Part shown: piece after piece, positions 46,191 through 54,894 of the stretch
Layout: the number at the start of each line of letters is the position of its first letter
Numbering within the stretch: position 1 is the first letter of the stretch
Assembly (NCBI GenBank): GCA_017302635.1
Contig: JAFLCX010000001.1
Span: 992,001 to 1,056,000 of the forward strand
DNA: 64,000 nt
Direction of reading: 5' to 3'
Source of the DNA: Hyphomicrobiales bacterium
GTDB taxonomy: Bacteria; Pseudomonadota; Alphaproteobacteria; Rhizobiales; Beijerinckiaceae
Notes under the pieces: generated by a model
Database searches by the model: none
The model's input: only the letters and a program-made list of their open reading frames with translations
What the model was told of the DNA's origin: nothing
Made by a program: the position numbers and the translations under genes

Positions 46191-47531
46191 TTAGAAGCCC
46201 AGCAATTGCTGGACGAACTGGCTGAAATCGGTCCGGCCTTGCAGGAACCGGAACGGGGCCATGACGAGCGGTGGCCAGAGCACAAGCAGGAACAGCACGC
46301 AGCTCTGCGCGAGGAGGAACGGGTTGATGCCCTTGATGACATCGGTCATCGAGACCTTTGACACCCCCGCCACCACATTGAGGACGATGCCGACCGGCGG
46401 CGTGATGAGGCCGATCGCGTTGTTCATGATGAAGAGCACGCCGAAATAGATCGGGTCGATGCCCGCCTGCTTGACGATCGGCATCAGAACCGGCGTCAGG
46501 ATCAGAACGGTGGGCGCGAAATCGAGCGCCGTGCCCACCACCAGCACCAGCAACATCAGGATGATCATCAGGATCAGCTTGTTGTCGGTGAAGGCGCTGA
46601 GGAACCGGCCGATCTCGCCGGGGATATTTGCCGCCGTGATCAGCCAGGACGAGATCAGGGCCGCCGCGACGAGAAACATGATGACGCTCGTCATCTTCGC
46701 CGCCGAAAGAAACAGCCCGAACAGCTGGCTGATCTTGAGTTCCTTGTAGACAAACAGCCCGACAAACAGCGCATAAACGGTCGCCACCACGGCTGCTTCC
46801 GTCGGGGTTGCAAAGCCAAAACGAATGGAGCCCAGGATAAAAACCGGCATGGCGAGCGCCCAGATGCCGTCTCGTGTCGCAACCCAGCGCTCACCCCAGC
46901 TGCGCTTCGGGAAAGGCTTCAGGTCTTCCTTCCGGGCCACCCACCACCAGGCGAAAATCAGGCTGAAACCCATCAGCAAGCCGGGAAAAACACCGGCGAT
47001 GAAAAGCTGCGGGATGGAGACGTTCGCCGCCACGCCAAAAATCACGAAGCCGATCGACGGCGGAATGACCGGCGCAATGATGCCGCCCGAGGCAATCAGC
47101 CCGGCCGAGCGGGGCACGTTATAGCCCGCATCTCGCATCATTGGGATCAGGATCGCGGCGAGCGCCGCCGTATCCGCCGCAGCCGAGCCCGAGAGCGAGG
47201 CCATGATCACCGCCGCGATGATCGCGACATAGCCGAGCCCGCCATGGCGGTGGCCGATCAGCGACATGGCGAAATTCACGATCCGCTTCGAAAGCCCGCC
47301 GGCATTCATCAACTCGCCAGCGAGCATGAAGAACGGGATGGCAAGCAGGATGAAACTGTCGGCGCCATCCAGCATTTTCTGCGCGATCACCTGCGCATCG
47401 AAGGCCGGGTAGATACCGATGAAGACCATCCAGCCCATCAGCACCACGCCACAGACCATCAGCGCGAAGGCGCAGGGCATGCCAAGCGCCATCGCCCCGC
47501 AGAGCGCGATCAGGAAGACGATGACAGTCAT
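46191..47531 (-). CDS. TRAP transporter large permease, DctM family (system 3)
   Basis: The 446-residue permease has about 12 TM segments, with AIPFFMLAGELMNAGGLSKR, ASLSGSAAADTAALAAILIP and PVIPPSIGFVIFG. The start overlaps the DctQ stop by 4 bp. Sequence differs clearly from systems 2 and 4, so this is not a recent duplicate. Confidence 0.93.
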   Translation of the reverse strand: MTVIVFLIALCGAMALGMPCAFALMVCGVVLMGWMVFIGIYPAFDAQVIAQKMLDGADSFILLAIPFFMLAGELMNAGGLSKRIVNFAMSLIGHRHGGLGYVAIIAAVIMASLSGSAAADTAALAAILIPMMRDAGYNVPRSAGLIASGGIIAPVIPPSIGFVIFGVAANVSIPQLFIAGVFPGLLMGFSLIFAWWWVARKEDLKPFPKRSWGERWVATRDGIWALAMPVFILGSIRFGFATPTEAAVVATVYALFVGLFVYKELKISQLFGLFLSAAKMTSVIMFLVAAALISSWLITAANIPGEIGRFLSAFTDNKLILMIILMLLVLVVGTALDFAPTVLILTPVLMPIVKQAGIDPIYFGVLFIMNNAIGLITPPVGIVLNVVAGVSKVSMTDVIKGINPFLLAQSCVLFLLVLWPPLVMAPFRFLQGRTDFSQFVQQLLGF

Positions 47532-48070
47532 TCGATTTTGCCCCGGACAGAATGCGGATCATCCTCGTTGATGATGCCCGCGAAGGCATCCAGCTCGCCG
47601 GGACGCAGATTGAGTGTGAGCGCACGGAACAGGCGGGAGAGAACCATCAGCCCGATGCCGATCGAGGTGAAAAAGCCGACACCAAACACCCAGAGCATGT
47701 TGATGCCGGTCACCGGCGCGAGGTTGGTGTAGTTCAGCGGAGCCTGTTTCCACGTGCCCCAAAAGAACAGGATGCAGCAGCCGAGAACGATCAGGTCGCT
47801 CGCGATCATACAGACAAAACGGCCGCGCGGCCCCAGGACACGCACCAGCGCATCCACGCCCAGATGCGCATTCTCCCGCATTACGACCACGGCCCCGATG
47901 AAGGTGAGCCAGACAAAGAAGAAGCGGCTCATTTCCTCGGAAAACGTCAGCCCGCTATCGGCGAACCAGCGCAACATCACGTTGCCGAACACCATGACGA
48001 CCATGCCGGCGAGCAGCATGACCAACAGGGTCTCGAGGCCTTTGAAAAACCATTTCTCGATCACAACCAT
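47528..48070 (-). CDS. TRAP transporter small permease, DctQ family (system 3)
   Basis: The 180-residue protein has four TM helices, including LRWFADSGLTFSEEMSRFFFVWLTFIG, the DctQ hallmark, and ENAHLGVDAL. The ATG at 48070 shares one base with the gntR stop (TGATG) and has GGGAG upstream; a GTG at 48073 is possible. It is coupled to the regulator gene. Confidence 0.88.
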   Translation of the reverse strand: MVVIEKWFFKGLETLLVMLLAGMVVMVFGNVMLRWFADSGLTFSEEMSRFFFVWLTFIGAVVVMRENAHLGVDALVRVLGPRGRFVCMIASDLIVLGCCILFFWGTWKQAPLNYTNLAPVTGINMLWVFGVGFFTSIGIGLMVLSRLFRALTLNLRPGELDAFAGIINEDDPHSVRGKIE

Positions 48071-48795
48071 CACCGAACTCCCGTGATGAAACCCGGATCA
48101 ACAGGGCCACCCCGGTCGATATCCGCGCGCGCACCCAGGATGAGGGTGCGCATCGCAACTCGGGCGCGCTCGGGGTCGCGCACGCCGATCGCATCCGCCA
48201 CCGCGCGATGGAGCGGGAGCGAGGCCGCTGCACCATCACGATTGCGCACGGAGAGACGGATCGAAACCTTGAGAATGGCCGTGATGAGCGGCGAAAGCGC
48301 GGCAAAGAACTGGTTGTGCGCCGCCGCGAGAATGCTGGTGTGGAAGTCGATATCGGCCGTGAAATACCGGCCCTTACCCTCCACGGCTGAGGCCATATCG
48401 GCATAGGCTGCCTCGATCCGCGCAAGATCGGCAGGCTCTGCACGCCGAGCGGCAAATTCACAACCGGCAGGCTCGAAGGTCAGGCGCAGGTCAATCACGT
48501 CGCGCAGCAGAGCCTCGTCAACGCCCGCGGCGAAACGCCAGTCGATCACATCGGGGTCATAGAGATTCCAGCTCGATTTGGGCTGCACGCGGGTGCCGAC
48601 GCGCGGCCCCGTGGTCAGCAAACCCTTGGCGACCAGTGTCTTGACCGCCTCGCGCACCACGGTGCGACTCACACCCAGTTCCGAACACAGAGCGGGCTCG
48701 ATAGGAAGGGGCGAGCCAGGCGGGTAAATGCCCCCCGTGATCCAGCCCGCAATGGCGGCGACGCAATCCGCGTGAATGCTTGTGACTTTCCTCAT
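48070..48795 (-). CDS. GntR-family regulator, FadR/FCD type
   Basis: This 241-residue regulator has a winged helix with PIEPALCSELGVSRTVVREAV (residues 31-51) and an FCD ligand domain from about 85. Its metal-site residues are probably in DIDFHTSILAAAHN and PLHRAVADAI. FCD regulators sense sugar acids and other carboxylates. No ribosome site precedes the ATG at 48795, and the promoter seems to place transcription start at or within two bases of it, so the mRNA is probably leaderless. Confidence 0.88.
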   Translation of the reverse strand: MRKVTSIHADCVAAIAGWITGGIYPPGSPLPIEPALCSELGVSRTVVREAVKTLVAKGLLTTGPRVGTRVQPKSSWNLYDPDVIDWRFAAGVDEALLRDVIDLRLTFEPAGCEFAARRAEPADLARIEAAYADMASAVEGKGRYFTADIDFHTSILAAAHNQFFAALSPLITAILKVSIRLSVRNRDGAAASLPLHRAVADAIGVRDPERARVAMRTLILGARADIDRGGPVDPGFITGVR

Positions 48796-48801
48796 GTCAA
48801 T

Positions 48802-48832
48802 GATCGTATGATACGATCTATAACAGCGTCAA
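48802..48832 (-). promoter_or_regulatory. gntR promoter with overlapping palindromic operator
   Basis: On the minus strand, -35 TTGACG (48832-48827), an 18-bp spacer and -10 TACGAT (48808-48803) end seven bases before the ATG of gntR. A perfect palindrome with 8-bp arms and a 1-bp centre, GATCGTAT-G-ATACGATC (48802-48818), covers the -10. It fits the TnGTn(3-5)ACnA style of FadR-type operators. Autorepression with induction by ligand is the natural reading. Confidence 0.65.
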
Positions 48833-48918
48833 GTCTGAATTTTGGGCAAAACGCTGCCGCGATGCACAGCGTGATGATGCGGCGCAACTCAACTCTTGTC
48901 TCTGTTATTGTTGATATT

Positions 48919-50364
48919 TTATGCCAGAACCCTGACAAGCCAGAGCGCCAACCCGGGAAAGGCGACCACCAGAGCCAGCCGGACGAGATCGGCCAGGATG
49001 AAGGGAAGCACGCCGCGATAGATGGAGAAAAGAGGCACGTCCTTGGCGATCTGGTGGATCACGAAGACATTCAGCCCGATGGGCGGCGCGGTCAGCCCGA
49101 TACCCACCACGATCAGCACGAGAATGCCAAACCAGAGCGCGACATCATCGGGAAACATGCCAAAATCGAGGCCTTGGATCACCGGGAAAAACACCGGCAG
49201 GGTCAGCAGGATCATCGCCAGTTCATCCATCACCGCACCGAGCAGGATGTAGAAGGCCAGCATGGCGATCAGCACGAAATAGGGCGACAGGCCCAGCCCG
49301 CCCACCCATTCCGCCGCCAGCATCGGCAGACGCGATAGCGCGAGAAAGGCCCCGAAAACTTCCGCTCCCAACAGGATGATGAAAATCATGCCCGAAGTGA
49401 CAGCTGTCTGACGCAAGGCCTCACGAATATCCTCGAAACTCAGGCTGCGCTGGATGAGCCCGGCAACAAGCATCGCGATCGTCCCGACGGCCGCGCCTTC
49501 TGTCGGTGTGAACACCCCTCCGTAAATGCCGCCGACAACAATCAGGGCGATGGCGAGCGCGGGCAGGATCGCGATATCCGCCACGGCCATCACCAGAGCC
49601 AGCAACACGCCGATGATGGTCAATGTGGCCGAAAGTTTCCCCGCAAAAGCCATCGCCATCACGACGATCAGCGTGATCAGGGCGAGACCCTTGATCCACA
49701 GCGGGCGCGAAGCAGGCGGAATCTCATCGCGCTCGACCGGCAGAGGTGCGAGATCCGGGTTCCGCCGCACGCGAATGGAGATGACGACGCAATAGAAGAG
49801 TGCCGCGAGAAGCCCCGGAATGAGCGCCGCCTGAAACAGTTTCGCGATGTTCTGCTCGGTCGTGATCGCATAGACGACCAGAATGACCGAAGGCGGGATG
49901 AGAATGCCAAGCGTGCCGCCCACCGCGATCGTGCCCGTCGCGAAACCCTGATCATAGCGATAGCGCTTCAGCTCCGGCAGAGCCGCCCGGCCGAAGGTGG
50001 CCGTCGTTGCGACCGAAGAGCCGCAGATCGCACCGAATGCGGTGCAGGCGCCGATCACGGCCATGGCAAGTCCGCCGCGGGCCCGGCCGAATCCGCGTTC
50101 AGCCGCTTTGAACAAGGCCGTCGCAATCCCCGCGCGCTCGGCGAGAGCCCCCATCAGGATAAAGAGAGGGATGACAGAGAGCGTGTAATTCGCGAACTGG
50201 TGATAGGTGTTGGTCTTCATATAAGCGAGGAACGGACCCAAGCCATTGAGCGCCGAATAACCAATGCCCCCGACCAGCAGCATCGAGAGCCCGATCGGCA
50301 GGCGCAGGGCAATCAGGCCCAGCATCGCCCCGAAGCCCACAAGGGCAATCTGCAACCCGCTCAT
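48919..50364 (-). CDS. TRAP transporter large permease, DctM family (system 4)
   Basis: The 481-residue permease has SVIPLFILMGALAERAGIATAL, GAICGSSVATTATFGRAALPEL and GGTLGILIPPSVILVVYAI. It is longer than systems 2 and 3 because of an inserted hydrophobic stretch around 230-290. The ATG at 50364 overlaps the DctQ stop. It is last in its operon. Confidence 0.93.
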   Translation of the reverse strand: MSGLQIALVGFGAMLGLIALRLPIGLSMLLVGGIGYSALNGLGPFLAYMKTNTYHQFANYTLSVIPLFILMGALAERAGIATALFKAAERGFGRARGGLAMAVIGACTAFGAICGSSVATTATFGRAALPELKRYRYDQGFATGTIAVGGTLGILIPPSVILVVYAITTEQNIAKLFQAALIPGLLAALFYCVVISIRVRRNPDLAPLPVERDEIPPASRPLWIKGLALITLIVVMAMAFAGKLSATLTIIGVLLALVMAVADIAILPALAIALIVVGGIYGGVFTPTEGAAVGTIAMLVAGLIQRSLSFEDIREALRQTAVTSGMIFIILLGAEVFGAFLALSRLPMLAAEWVGGLGLSPYFVLIAMLAFYILLGAVMDELAMILLTLPVFFPVIQGLDFGMFPDDVALWFGILVLIVVGIGLTAPPIGLNVFVIHQIAKDVPLFSIYRGVLPFILADLVRLALVVAFPGLALWLVRVLA

Positions 50365-50870
50365 CCGCGCCTCCGCAGCAGGCGCGCCGCCGAGATCAGG
50401 CTCGAAAGAACCAGCACGGTCGCGAGTAAAGCGCAGAGCCCGATGGCCGGCCAGATGAGAATCTGGAGCTGCATCGTTGATTCCTTGCTGCGCATGGCCT
50501 CTCCCGCGCCGGTGAAGAGACCGTGCGCCATCAGCACGGCAACACCGGCATAGGTCAGGTCCCACAGTGCATCGATCGCAGCACGCCCCCGAACCGGCAG
50601 GCGGTGCGTGAACGTATCGACCATGATGTTGCCGCGCTGGATCTGCGTGTAGGGCAGGAAAGAAAACACCGCGATCGCGGTCGCCATCTTCACGAACTCG
50701 AAATCACCCTCGATGGGTTTGCCGAGGAGCCAGCGACCGAGGACGCTCGCTGTCACCAGCACAGCGACAGCCAGTGCGAGAAAGCCTCCGCCAATCGCAA
50801 TCCAGCCGATCACCCGGTCCACCCGAGACTGGGCGCGCCACAGAGCGCCGGAAGTGGGAGGATGATCCAT
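50361..50870 (-). CDS. TRAP transporter small permease, DctQ family (system 4)
   Basis: The 169-residue protein has four TM helices, with RWLLGKPIEGDFEFVKMATAIAVFSFLPY and QRGNIMVDTF. It follows a rho-independent terminator placed after dctP, so it depends on read-through or an unrecognised internal promoter. Confidence 0.87.
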   Translation of the reverse strand: MDHPPTSGALWRAQSRVDRVIGWIAIGGGFLALAVAVLVTASVLGRWLLGKPIEGDFEFVKMATAIAVFSFLPYTQIQRGNIMVDTFTHRLPVRGRAAIDALWDLTYAGVAVLMAHGLFTGAGEAMRSKESTMQLQILIWPAIGLCALLATVLVLSSLISAARLLRRRG

Positions 50871-50922
50871 CAGGTTTGCTCTCTGATCGGCCGGAATGCG
50901 GCGGACTTGGGCTCATCATCAG

Positions 50923-50951
50923 AAAAAACCGGCGGAGACAAGCCCCGCCGG
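50923..50951 (-). terminator. Rho-independent terminator between dctP and dctQ (system 4)
   Basis: On the minus strand CCGGCGG (50951-50945) pairs with CCGCCGG (50935-50929) across a 9-nt loop and is followed at once by TTTTTT (50928-50923). It lies 30 bp after the dctP stop and 53 bp before dctQ. It should let the receptor be made in excess over the permease. Confidence 0.8.
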
Positions 50952-50980
50952 CGTCAGTCATTGCACCAATGCAAATTTGG

Positions 50981-52027
50981 TCAGGCCATCTTCTCGTATT
51001 TTGCAATCAGGGCTTTGGCTTCGGCGATCAGGGCGGCCCCGTCGATATTCTTGCCCTTCATCTGCTCGATCCAGGCCGCGTGAACCGGCTCGGTCGCCTT
51101 GATCCATTTGGCTTTCTCGTCCTCCGTGATGGTGGTGAGCGTGTTGCCACGGCTCTTGACCATCGCCGAGACTGTTTTCGCTTCGTTGTCCCACATGTTG
51201 CCGGCCATATCAGCGAAGGCCATGCCAAGCGACTTGTCGAGCACGGCGCGCAGATCGGGGGCAAGACCATCATATTTCGCGCGGTTCATCGCGAGGAAGA
51301 ATGTTGCAGTGTAGAGCGTCGGCGCGCCGGGGATCTCGGTGTGGAATTTCACCAGTTCGTGCACCTTCACTGCCGGCACAACCTCCCAGGGGATGACGGC
51401 ACCGTCGATCACGCGCTGGGCGAGGCTCTCGGGCACTTGCGGGATCGGCATGCCGACCGAAGTTGCGCCCAGAGCCTTGAGCGCCTCGCCGGCAAGGCGG
51501 GTGGGATTCCTCAGCTTCAGGCCCTTGAGATCATCCATCGTGCGAACCTGCTTGTTCGCGTGGATCAGCCCTGCATCATGCGCCCAGAAAGCGAGGAGCT
51601 TGACCTCCTTGGTTTCCTCGCCGAGGTGCTTCTCGGCAAACTCGGCGCAGGCGCGTGCATTCACGATGCCGCGGTTAGAGGCAATGAACGGCAATTCGAA
51701 CACTTCTGTGCGCGAGAAGCGGCCGGGAGTGGAACCGGGCAGGGTCCAGATGATGTCGGCCACGCCATCGCGGGCCTGATCGAAGAGTTGCGGCGGCGTG
51801 CCACCGAGCTGCATGCCCGGGAAAATATCGATTTTAAGCCGACCGTTGCTGTCAGCCTCCACCTTCCTCGCCCAGGGCGCCAGCAGTTTCGCATGCGCAT
51901 TCGAAACCGGCGGCAGGAAGTGATGCAGGCGGAGCGACACCGCCTGCGCGCGCGCCGAGGTGACAATGGCCGGGCTCGCGACGATCGCGGCGGCGCCAAG
52001 GCCGAAGCCGCGTCTGGAAATTTTCAT
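50981..52027 (-). CDS. TRAP transporter receptor, DctP family (system 4)
   Basis: The 348-residue receptor has an RR-containing signal (KISRRGFGLGAAAIVASPAIV, cleavage near ARAQ), so Tat export is possible. DctP blocks include LHHFLPPVSNAH, LKLRNPTRLAGEALKALGA and PQVPESLAQRVIDGAVIPWE. A strong ribosome site (GGGAGGG) precedes the ATG at 52027. Confidence 0.9.
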   Translation of the reverse strand: MKISRRGFGLGAAAIVASPAIVTSARAQAVSLRLHHFLPPVSNAHAKLLAPWARKVEADSNGRLKIDIFPGMQLGGTPPQLFDQARDGVADIIWTLPGSTPGRFSRTEVFELPFIASNRGIVNARACAEFAEKHLGEETKEVKLLAFWAHDAGLIHANKQVRTMDDLKGLKLRNPTRLAGEALKALGATSVGMPIPQVPESLAQRVIDGAVIPWEVVPAVKVHELVKFHTEIPGAPTLYTATFFLAMNRAKYDGLAPDLRAVLDKSLGMAFADMAGNMWDNEAKTVSAMVKSRGNTLTTITEDEKAKWIKATEPVHAAWIEQMKGKNIDGAALIAEAKALIAKYEKMA

Positions 52028-52194
52028 TGTGTGTCCCTCCCGTTGGATTGGTCTTGCCGGCTTCAAAGCATGCCCGCCGGTTCTGATCTGACATGGCCAA
52101 TGCTGGCAAGCCTGCCGTCGGCTGGTGAATGTATAGGGCAGCAAGGCGCTGGCAAGGGCGGTTTCACCCCAACAGGAAGCGCGCGGCGCAAATA

Positions 52195-52208
52195 GTTGCG
52201 ATTGCAAC
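52195..52208. promoter_or_regulatory. Inverted repeat in the dctP/maiA divergent region
   Basis: GTTGC-GATT-GCAAC lies between divergent dctP (52027) and the maleylacetoacetate isomerase gene (52273), followed on the plus strand by TTGACA. A dimeric regulator could bind here; no cognate regulator is adjacent. Confidence 0.3.
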
Positions 52209-52272
52209 GAGCTTGACAGCCGCCGATGCTATGGGGAGTTTGCCGACCCACTCCTGCTCTTGAGGTTCAAGG

Positions 52273-52908
52273 ATGCGTCTGCACGGCTATTTCCGGTCTT
52301 CTGCCGCCTTTCGTGTACGGATTGCGCTCAATCTCAAAGGGGTGAGCGTCGAACATGCCTTCCGCCATCTGCGGCGCAACGAGCAAATCGCCCCCGATTA
52401 CCTCGCCCTCAATCCGCAAGGGCAGGTGCCGACCTTCGAGACTGATAGCGGTGACGTGCTCGTCCAGTCGCTGGCAATCATCCAGTGGCTCGACGAAACC
52501 TTCCCCGATCCGCCGCTCATGCCGGGAAACTCCTTGCGGCGCGCACGGATCATGGCCTTCGCGCTCTCGATCGCGGCCGATATCCATCCGGTGCAGAACC
52601 TGAAGGTCCTCAATCGCCTGCGCTCGATGGGGCATGACGAAAAAACCGTGATGGAGTGGGCGGCCTGGATCAACCGCGACGGGCTGGCCGCAAGCGAAAA
52701 GCTCATCGCCGAAGAAGCCGGCCCCTTCGCGTTTGGCGCGGCTCCCACACTCGCTGATCTCTGCCTCGTGCCGCAAATGTACAATGCGCGCCGCTTCGGT
52801 GTGGACGTCACGGCCTTCCCTCGCTTGCTCATCGCCGAGAAAGCCGCATTGGCGCTCCCCGCCTTCGATCGCGCGCTGCCGCAGAATCAGCCTGACGCAG
52901 AGAACTAG
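52273..52908 (+). CDS. maiA: Maleylacetoacetate isomerase (zeta-class GST)
   Basis: The 211-residue protein begins LHGYFRSSAAFRVRIALNLKG with the SSxxxRVRIAL glutathione site of zeta GSTs, then NPQGQVPTFE and QSLAIIQWLDE. The C-terminal domain has DIHPVQNLKVL and GAAPTLADLCLVPQ. It isomerises maleylacetoacetate to fumarylacetoacetate in tyrosine/homogentisate or gentisate breakdown. No hmgA or fahA is nearby. Confidence 0.9.
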   Translation: MRLHGYFRSSAAFRVRIALNLKGVSVEHAFRHLRRNEQIAPDYLALNPQGQVPTFETDSGDVLVQSLAIIQWLDETFPDPPLMPGNSLRRARIMAFALSIAADIHPVQNLKVLNRLRSMGHDEKTVMEWAAWINRDGLAASEKLIAEEAGPFAFGAAPTLADLCLVPQMYNARRFGVDVTAFPRLLIAEKAALALPAFDRALPQNQPDAEN

Positions 52909-52991
52909 CCTCGGGGGCGCTTCACCGGCCTTCACGCCGCCCCTCGATCGCCCTTCAGCGGCCTGGATTCCTGGTGCGGTCACATGCTCAC

Positions 52992-53006
52992 TTTGCATCA
53001 TGCAAA
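52992..53006. promoter_or_regulatory. Perfect 15-bp palindrome upstream of the racemase-lysR-glt genes
   Basis: TTTGCAT-C-ATGCAAA is 71 bp before the racemase start, in an otherwise featureless 168-bp gap. Size and T-N11-A form suit a LysR-type recognition site, and a LysR gene is second in this group. Confidence 0.45.
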
Positions 53007-53076
53007 ATCAGCATAACCTTTGGGCGCGATCGGGGTTAGCCTCCAGTCATCCGAACGGTTGGCCGGAGGATGGGCA

Positions 53077-53802
53077 ATGGGTGCGCGACGCATGGTTGGT
53101 GTTCTGGGAGGCATGGGGCCATTGGCCACCGTGGACTTCATGCAGAAGGTCATTCTCTCGACTCCGGCGAGCCGCGATCAGGATCACATCCCGATGGTTG
53201 TCTACTCGGTGCCCCAGATCCCGGATCGGGTGAGCGCCATCGCGGCTGGCACCGATGAACCTTTCCCCGCGATCCTCGCCGGTCTGCGGACGCTCGAAAA
53301 GGCCGGCGCCGGGCTGATCGTGATGCCCTGCAACACCGCCCATGCCTGGTATGACCGGCTCGCCGCCTCGACCGACATCGATATCGTGCACATGGCCGAC
53401 GCGGTGCGCCGGAAAATCGGCGATCGCGAGGAAACCATCGCCCTGATGGCGACGGCGGCGACAGTGCGTGCCGGATTCTACCAACGCTACCTCGCCGACG
53501 GGCGGCGTCGGGTCATCGTTCCCGCTGAACCCGTTCAGGACTTGCTGAACAAGGCCATCCGGGCTGTGAAGGCTGCGGAGGAAGCGGAGGCACTCGCGTT
53601 CATGCAGGAAGCGGGCGAGGCAATGCTGGCCGCTGGCGCCGATCGCATGTTGCTGGCTTGCACCGAATTGCCTCTGGCTGCGCGCGGCACCTCGTTCGAG
53701 GATCGTTGTCTCGACGCGACTCAATGTCTGGCAGAGGTCTGCATCGCGCTGTCGATGCAGGGTCCGAACGAGCATGGCGCGCTGATGAGAGGGGCTCATT
53801 GA
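53077..53802 (+). CDS. Aspartate/glutamate racemase family protein
   Basis: The 241-residue cofactor-independent racemase has MVGVLGGMGPLATVDFM and both catalytic cysteines, Cys85 in MPCNTAHAW and Cys195 in LLACTELPL. It probably interconverts L/D-aspartate or glutamate, or acts on a related acid. GGAGG precedes the ATG at 53077. Its stop shares a base with the lysR start. Confidence 0.9.
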   Translation: MGARRMVGVLGGMGPLATVDFMQKVILSTPASRDQDHIPMVVYSVPQIPDRVSAIAAGTDEPFPAILAGLRTLEKAGAGLIVMPCNTAHAWYDRLAASTDIDIVHMADAVRRKIGDREETIALMATAATVRAGFYQRYLADGRRRVIVPAEPVQDLLNKAIRAVKAAEEAEALAFMQEAGEAMLAAGADRMLLACTELPLAARGTSFEDRCLDATQCLAEVCIALSMQGPNEHGALMRGAH

Positions 53803-54785
53803 TGGATATCCGCTGGCTCCAGGATTTCCTCTCGCTCGCTGAGGCGGGGAGTTTTACGGTCGCGGCTGATGCAAGGCATTCGTCACAACCCGCCCTGAGC
53901 CGCCGCATTCAGGCGCTTGAGGCCTGGCTGGGCGTCGAGCTGATCGACCGCTCGCGCTATCCCACTTCGCTCACACCTTCGGGCAAGCTGTTCCGGGCGC
54001 ACGCCGCTGAACTCATCAAGAAAGTGATCGATTCGCGCGCCGAATTGCAGGGCGAACCGACGCATGAGAACGAGCAGATCACCTTCGCACTGCCGCATGC
54101 GCTGGCAATCTCGCGATTTCCACATTGGTGGAAGGAATGGCAGGAAGAGACCCACCGCCCGGCTTGCCGCCTGCTGGCCACGAATGTGCATGATGCCGTC
54201 ACAACCTTTGTAGCGGGGCGGGCTGATATCCTGATCTGCTTTCATCACGCGCAGCAGCCCATTTTTCTCGATCCGGAGCGCTACGAACGGGTTTCGCTCG
54301 GAATCGAATGGCTCCGACCGTATTCCGCCGCGCGGCGCGGACAGCCGATTTTCCGGCTGCCAGGAGCGTCGCGGCTGCCAGTGCCTCTGCTCAATTATTC
54401 CAGCGGCGCCTTTCTCGGCCGAATGGTCGACCTGATCCGGCAATCCGCGCCCGAACATCTTTATGCAATTCCTGCATTCGAGAGTGATCTCGCGGATGTG
54501 CTTCTGAGCATGGCCGTGAATGGCCACGGCGTCGCCTGGCTGCCGGAGGGCACGGCCGAGAAGGCGGTTCATGACGGCAAGCTGCGGCTGGCGGGCGACG
54601 AGCGCTGGGCGCTGCCGATCACGGTTTTCGCCTACCGCGATCTCGCCCATGCGCGCCCGTCTGTCGTCAAGATGATGAAAAGCCTGGAGCGCCGCGCGCT
54701 CAAACAAGTGATCCAGCAGGAGAAATCCGGCCTGCATCTCGTGAGCGGCGGCCGCCACTCGGAGAACAGCGACACTGCCTCGTGA
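53802..54785 (+). CDS. LysR-family transcriptional regulator
   Basis: The 327-residue protein has an N-terminal winged helix (1-60; FLSLAEAGSFTVAADARHSSQPALSRRIQALE is the classic block, split here as FLSLAEAGSFTVAAD and QPALSRRIQALE). A periplasmic-binding-like effector domain follows. It is cotranscribed with the racemase and precedes gltIJKL by 109 bp, so it probably controls acidic amino-acid use. A GAGCGG/CCGCTC hairpin (54810-54826) follows without a T-run. Confidence 0.9.
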   Translation: MDIRWLQDFLSLAEAGSFTVAADARHSSQPALSRRIQALEAWLGVELIDRSRYPTSLTPSGKLFRAHAAELIKKVIDSRAELQGEPTHENEQITFALPHALAISRFPHWWKEWQEETHRPACRLLATNVHDAVTTFVAGRADILICFHHAQQPIFLDPERYERVSLGIEWLRPYSAARRGQPIFRLPGASRLPVPLLNYSSGAFLGRMVDLIRQSAPEHLYAIPAFESDLADVLLSMAVNGHGVAWLPEGTAEKAVHDGKLRLAGDERWALPITVFAYRDLAHARPSVVKMMKSLERRALKQVIQQEKSGLHLVSGGRHSENSDTAS

Positions 54786-54894
54786 ACCAGCAGCCAAGAC
54801 GCATGAAGAGAGCGGTCCAACCGCTCCGGAACTAACCCGACGACGAGACGACCCGGCCCTTCGCCGGAACCTGACGAACCAACAAGGGAGACTA

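Noticed and set aside
54810..54826. Hairpin GAGCGG-TCCAA-CCGCTC between lysR and gltI as a terminator
   Set aside because: The stem is short and no T-run follows; termination cannot be claimed.
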